Positions 6,367-8,124 of a stretch of DNA of 8,124 bases are shown in pieces; positions within the stretch are counted from its first letter, which is position 1, and each line of letters begins with the position of its first letter. The notes under the pieces were generated by a model. It searched no databases, had not been told where the DNA came from, and saw nothing but the letters and a program-made list of their open reading frames with translations. The position numbers were made by a program, and so were the translations under genes. The DNA is from Phycisphaeraceae bacterium. GTDB lineage: Bacteria > Planctomycetota > Phycisphaerae > Phycisphaerales > Phycisphaeraceae. The stretch is from positions 1 through 8,124 of the forward strand of contig JADZCW010000261.1 of assembly GCA_020851395.1 (NCBI GenBank). Reading direction: 5' to 3'.

Positions 6367-6545
6367 GCTGCGGAGCACGGCATCCCTTTTCGCGCGCCCT
6401 TTCTGGGTGACTAGCAAGGACACTGGTAAACTGTCCGTGGCCGTCGGGGATGGCTGTGCCGCCCGGCGGCGTCGGTCGTTTGAGCATTTCCGATTCATTC
6501 TTTTCCGCGTTCCCAGTCACCTCGCACGCGAAGGAGAATCCGCCC
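6367..6545. other. Intergenic region before the small membrane protein gene
   Basis: No gene of its own is visible in these 179 bases. Weak stems are GGACA/TGTCC (6418-6422 with 6432-6436) and the GC palindrome GCCGCC-C-GGCGGC (6458-6470). Neither has a following T run. A T-rich patch (6490-6505) precedes the ribosome binding site. Confidence 0.4.
6531..6536 (+). promoter_or_regulatory. Ribosome binding site of the YqaE/Pmp3 gene
   Basis: AAGGAG ends 9 bases before the ATG at 6546. It fixes this start over the in-frame ATG at 6450, which would add 32 residues unlike anything in the family. Confidence 0.8.
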
Positions 6546-6710
6546 ATGACGATCGTGAAAATCATCCTGGCTCTGCTGCTGCCGCCGGTGGCCGCGTTCC
6601 TGCAGGTCGGCCTGAGCCTGCATTTTTGGATCAACCTGCTGCTGACCCTGCTATTCTTCCTGCCGGGGGTAATCCACGCGTTGTGGCTGGTGGCGACGGA
6701 CCAGAAGTAG
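6546..6710 (+). CDS. YqaE/Pmp3 family small membrane protein (UPF0057)
   Basis: This 54-residue protein starts MTIVKIILALLLPPVAAFL and ends in a short polar tail, ATDQK. It has two hydrophobic segments (about 3-22 and 28-49). The family signature is complete: LPP after the first helix start, QVGLS, FWINLLLTLL, and PGVIHALW. Length is the family norm of about 50-60 residues. Relatives in yeast and plants (Pmp3, RCI2) influence membrane potential and tolerance of salt or cold; bacterial members are stress-associated but poorly characterised. It has its own strong ribosome binding site and sits 179 bases after the carboxypeptidase gene and 76 bases before the hydrolase gene. The family call is firm; the role here is inference. 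Confidence 0.92.
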   Translation: MTIVKIILALLLPPVAAFLQVGLSLHFWINLLLTLLFFLPGVIHALWLVATDQK

Positions 6711-6772
6711 GCCGACCGACAGGCACACCGCCTGCCCCTGTCGTCTGGTATGTTCTTTGAGTTGATGGGGCG

Positions 6773-6779
6773 GGAGGAG
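6773..6779 (+). promoter_or_regulatory. Ribosome binding site deciding the hydrolase start
   Basis: GGAGGAG lies only 1 base before the GTG at 6781 but 7 bases before the in-frame GTG at 6787. Normal spacing therefore favours 6787. Confidence 0.6.
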
Positions 6780-6786
6780 TGTGCCC

Positions 6787-7497
6787 GTGGACATTGCACA
6801 GATCAAGGAAGTGGCGTGGGTGGCCGACCAGCACGTGTCGAAGCCGATCCGTGGCGTGGTGCTGGTGTTTCACGGTTTGGGCAACACGGACCTGCGCGGC
6901 GATCCGGGCACGGACGAGCTGTCGTTCCTGCGAGCGGGCGGGCTGGTGGTGTATCCCTACAGCGGGCCGTGGTCGTGGATGAACCGGCAGACCAGGGCAT
7001 TCATCGACGACCTGGTCGAGAGCGTCTACGCGGCCTACAAGCTCGATCCCAGCACGCCGCTGATCGCCACGGGCGGGAGCATGGGAGGATTTAGCGCGCT
7101 GCTCTACACGCGTTATGCCCGCCGGACACCAGACGCTTGCATGGCTGTGTTCCCCTGCTGCGATATCAAGCACCACTTCACCGAGCGGCCGGACCTGCCA
7201 CGGACGATCCGCTACGCCTTCCGCGGGTATCCCGAGCCGTGGGAGGAGGTGCTGGCGGAGCACTCGCCCATCGAGCAGGTCGAGCACATGCCGGACATTC
7301 CGTACCTGATCTTCCACGGCGAGGCGGACAAGACAGTGAGCAAAGCCCACCACTCGGATCGCTTCGTGGCCGCGATGCGCAAGCTCGGCCGACGGGTGCG
7401 CTACGTGGAGGTGCCGGGCATGGGGCACGGCACGATGATGCCGCTGGAGGTGGTCAATGAGCGGGTGGCGTTCGTGACGGGGTGTCTGAAGAAGTAG
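6787..7497 (+). CDS. Alpha/beta hydrolase, prolyl-oligopeptidase/dienelactone-hydrolase-like
   Basis: From GTG 6787 the protein has 236 residues with a complete alpha/beta-hydrolase catalytic set. The nucleophile Ser98 sits in the elbow GGSMGG, the acid is most likely Asp181 in HGEADKTV, and the base is His214 in GMGHGTM. The strand before the oxyanion hole reads VVLVFHGLGN. There is no signal peptide or membrane segment, so it should act in the cytoplasm, probably as an esterase or peptidase on a small substrate. The substrate cannot be inferred. The region between nucleophile and acid holds a short cap with HHFTERPD and an aromatic YAFRGYPEPW stretch. The alternative GTG at 6781 would add two residues but is too close to the GGAGGAG site. 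No neighbour points to a pathway. Confidence 0.9.
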   Translation: MDIAQIKEVAWVADQHVSKPIRGVVLVFHGLGNTDLRGDPGTDELSFLRAGGLVVYPYSGPWSWMNRQTRAFIDDLVESVYAAYKLDPSTPLIATGGSMGGFSALLYTRYARRTPDACMAVFPCCDIKHHFTERPDLPRTIRYAFRGYPEPWEEVLAEHSPIEQVEHMPDIPYLIFHGEADKTVSKAHHSDRFVAAMRKLGRRVRYVEVPGMGHGTMMPLEVVNERVAFVTGCLKK

Positions 7498-7592
7498 AGC
7501 GGCAGGTTCTCTGTCAGATGAGTGGCAGGCAAAACTCAGTGGGGGTGTCACACTTGGGGGGCGTGACCGTCTTATCTCATGTGACCGATGCC
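7498..7592. other. Intergenic region before the sigma factor gene
   Basis: It contains a small inverted repeat TGAGT/ACTCA (7519-7523 with 7534-7538) and the 9-base palindrome GTGTCACAC (7545-7553). The reading frame of the sigma factor stays open back to an ATG at 7518, so part of this region might be coding if translation starts earlier. Confidence 0.35.
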
Positions 7593-8124
7593 ATGACCCA
7601 ATGCTCGTTCCACGCTCCCGATCCAGCTGAACTGGCGGAGAAAGCCCGTCAGGGGGACGTGGCGGCCTATGGCGAGCTGGTGCGGGCGACGCAGGCCGAG
7701 GTCTACGCCGTCGTCCGGCGGGTGATGGCTGATCGCGAGGAAGCACGCGACGCGGTGCAGGAAGTCTATCTGCGGGCCTTTCGGCGTCTGGGGACGCTGC
7801 GCGCCGCCGGGGCGTTTGACGCCTGGCTGCGACGGATTGCCGTGACCACCGCGATCGAGATGGCCCGCAGGCGTCGCACAACGTTCCTGGCCGATCCTCA
7901 GGTGCTTAGCGTGCCTGTGCTGGACGAGGAGGAGACCCGCTGGACCGAGGCGCAGCGGCAGGCGCTCGCCCGGGCGCTGCTGACCCTGCGGCCGACCGAC
8001 CGTCGGCTGTGCGATCGCTACTACTACGGCCGAGCGTCCGCACCGGCGTTGGCGCGGGAGGACGGGTGCAGTGAAGCCGCCATGCGCAAGCGACTTCAAC
8101 GTATCCGAGACCAACTGCGAAAGG
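7593..8124 (+). CDS. RNA polymerase sigma factor, ECF (sigma-70 family), cut by window edge
   Basis: From ATG 7593, 177 codons are visible and the frame is still open at the right edge. Sigma region 2 covers about residues 22-95, with DREEARDAVQEVYLRAF (core-binding and -10 helices) and AFDAWLRRIAVTTAIEMARRR. Region 4 covers about 118-177, with the helix-turn-helix RASAPALAREDGCSEAAMRKRL. Regions 1 and 3 are absent, as in ECF factors. Such proteins redirect RNA polymerase to a stress or envelope regulon and are usually held by an anti-sigma factor, often encoded next door; here that position lies beyond the window. The start is uncertain: GTG 7581, GTG 7563 and ATG 7518 are in frame and none has a clear ribosome binding site. 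I chose 7593 because the domain starts about 15-20 residues later, as usual in the family. Confidence 0.88.
   Translation, partial: MTQCSFHAPDPAELAEKARQGDVAAYGELVRATQAEVYAVVRRVMADREEARDAVQEVYLRAFRRLGTLRAAGAFDAWLRRIAVTTAIEMARRRRTTFLADPQVLSVPVLDEEETRWTEAQRQALARALLTLRPTDRRLCDRYYYGRASAPALAREDGCSEAAMRKRLQRIRDQLRK

Noticed and set aside
6718..6742. Possible terminator after the small membrane protein gene (CAGGC/GCCTG or GACAGG/CCTGTC)
   Set aside because: The stems have only 5-6 pairs, compete with each other, and no T run follows.
6631..7881. Open frame of 416 codons on the minus strand across the hydrolase and sigma factor genes
   Set aside because: It spans two genes with clear families and an intergenic gap, has Arg/Pro/His-rich composition and no motif. 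It is a shadow of GC-rich coding sequence.

Overview
The window is GC-rich and comes from a bacterium that looks like a planctomycete, probably of the Phycisphaerae type. The evidence is the large gene at 594-3143. It has an N-terminal LEPR-XLL-like motif (IEPRLLMSAD) and a dockerin-like segment of the GDFNNDG...VQDINPF kind, both of which I associate with planctomycete surface proteins. The assignment is inference from protein style; no rRNA or other marker gene is present.

Layout. At the left edge, on the minus strand, is the N-terminal 65 codons of a LysR-type regulator, with a palindromic operator-like site just upstream (209-233). A gene-free stretch of about 400 bases follows. It holds a candidate promoter inside an inverted repeat and two hairpins, and leads into the plus-strand surface-protein gene. 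That 849-residue protein contains two Ig-like 'choice-of-anchor D' segments flanking an FKBP-type peptidyl-prolyl isomerase domain, then a PPC-like domain, a dockerin-like calcium-binding segment and six NPDVA repeats of 42-44 residues. After a strong hairpin (3208-3245) come, all on the plus strand, a GT4-type glycosyltransferase (3258-4538), a PBP4/DacB-type D-Ala-D-Ala carboxypeptidase (4657-6366), a 54-residue YqaE/Pmp3 membrane protein (6546-6710), a cytoplasmic alpha/beta hydrolase (6787-7497) and an ECF-type sigma factor cut by the right edge (from about 7593).

How the genes fit together. The surface protein, glycosyltransferase, carboxypeptidase and small membrane protein share a cell-envelope theme. 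Gaps of 70-180 bases, most genes with their own ribosome binding site, and hairpins between some of them suggest a co-oriented neighbourhood rather than one tight operon. There is no mobile element, CRISPR array, tRNA, rRNA or recognisable defence system. The most unusual item is the FKBP domain inside a putative secreted, repeat-bearing LEPR protein. I did not find a convincing undescribed multi-gene system.
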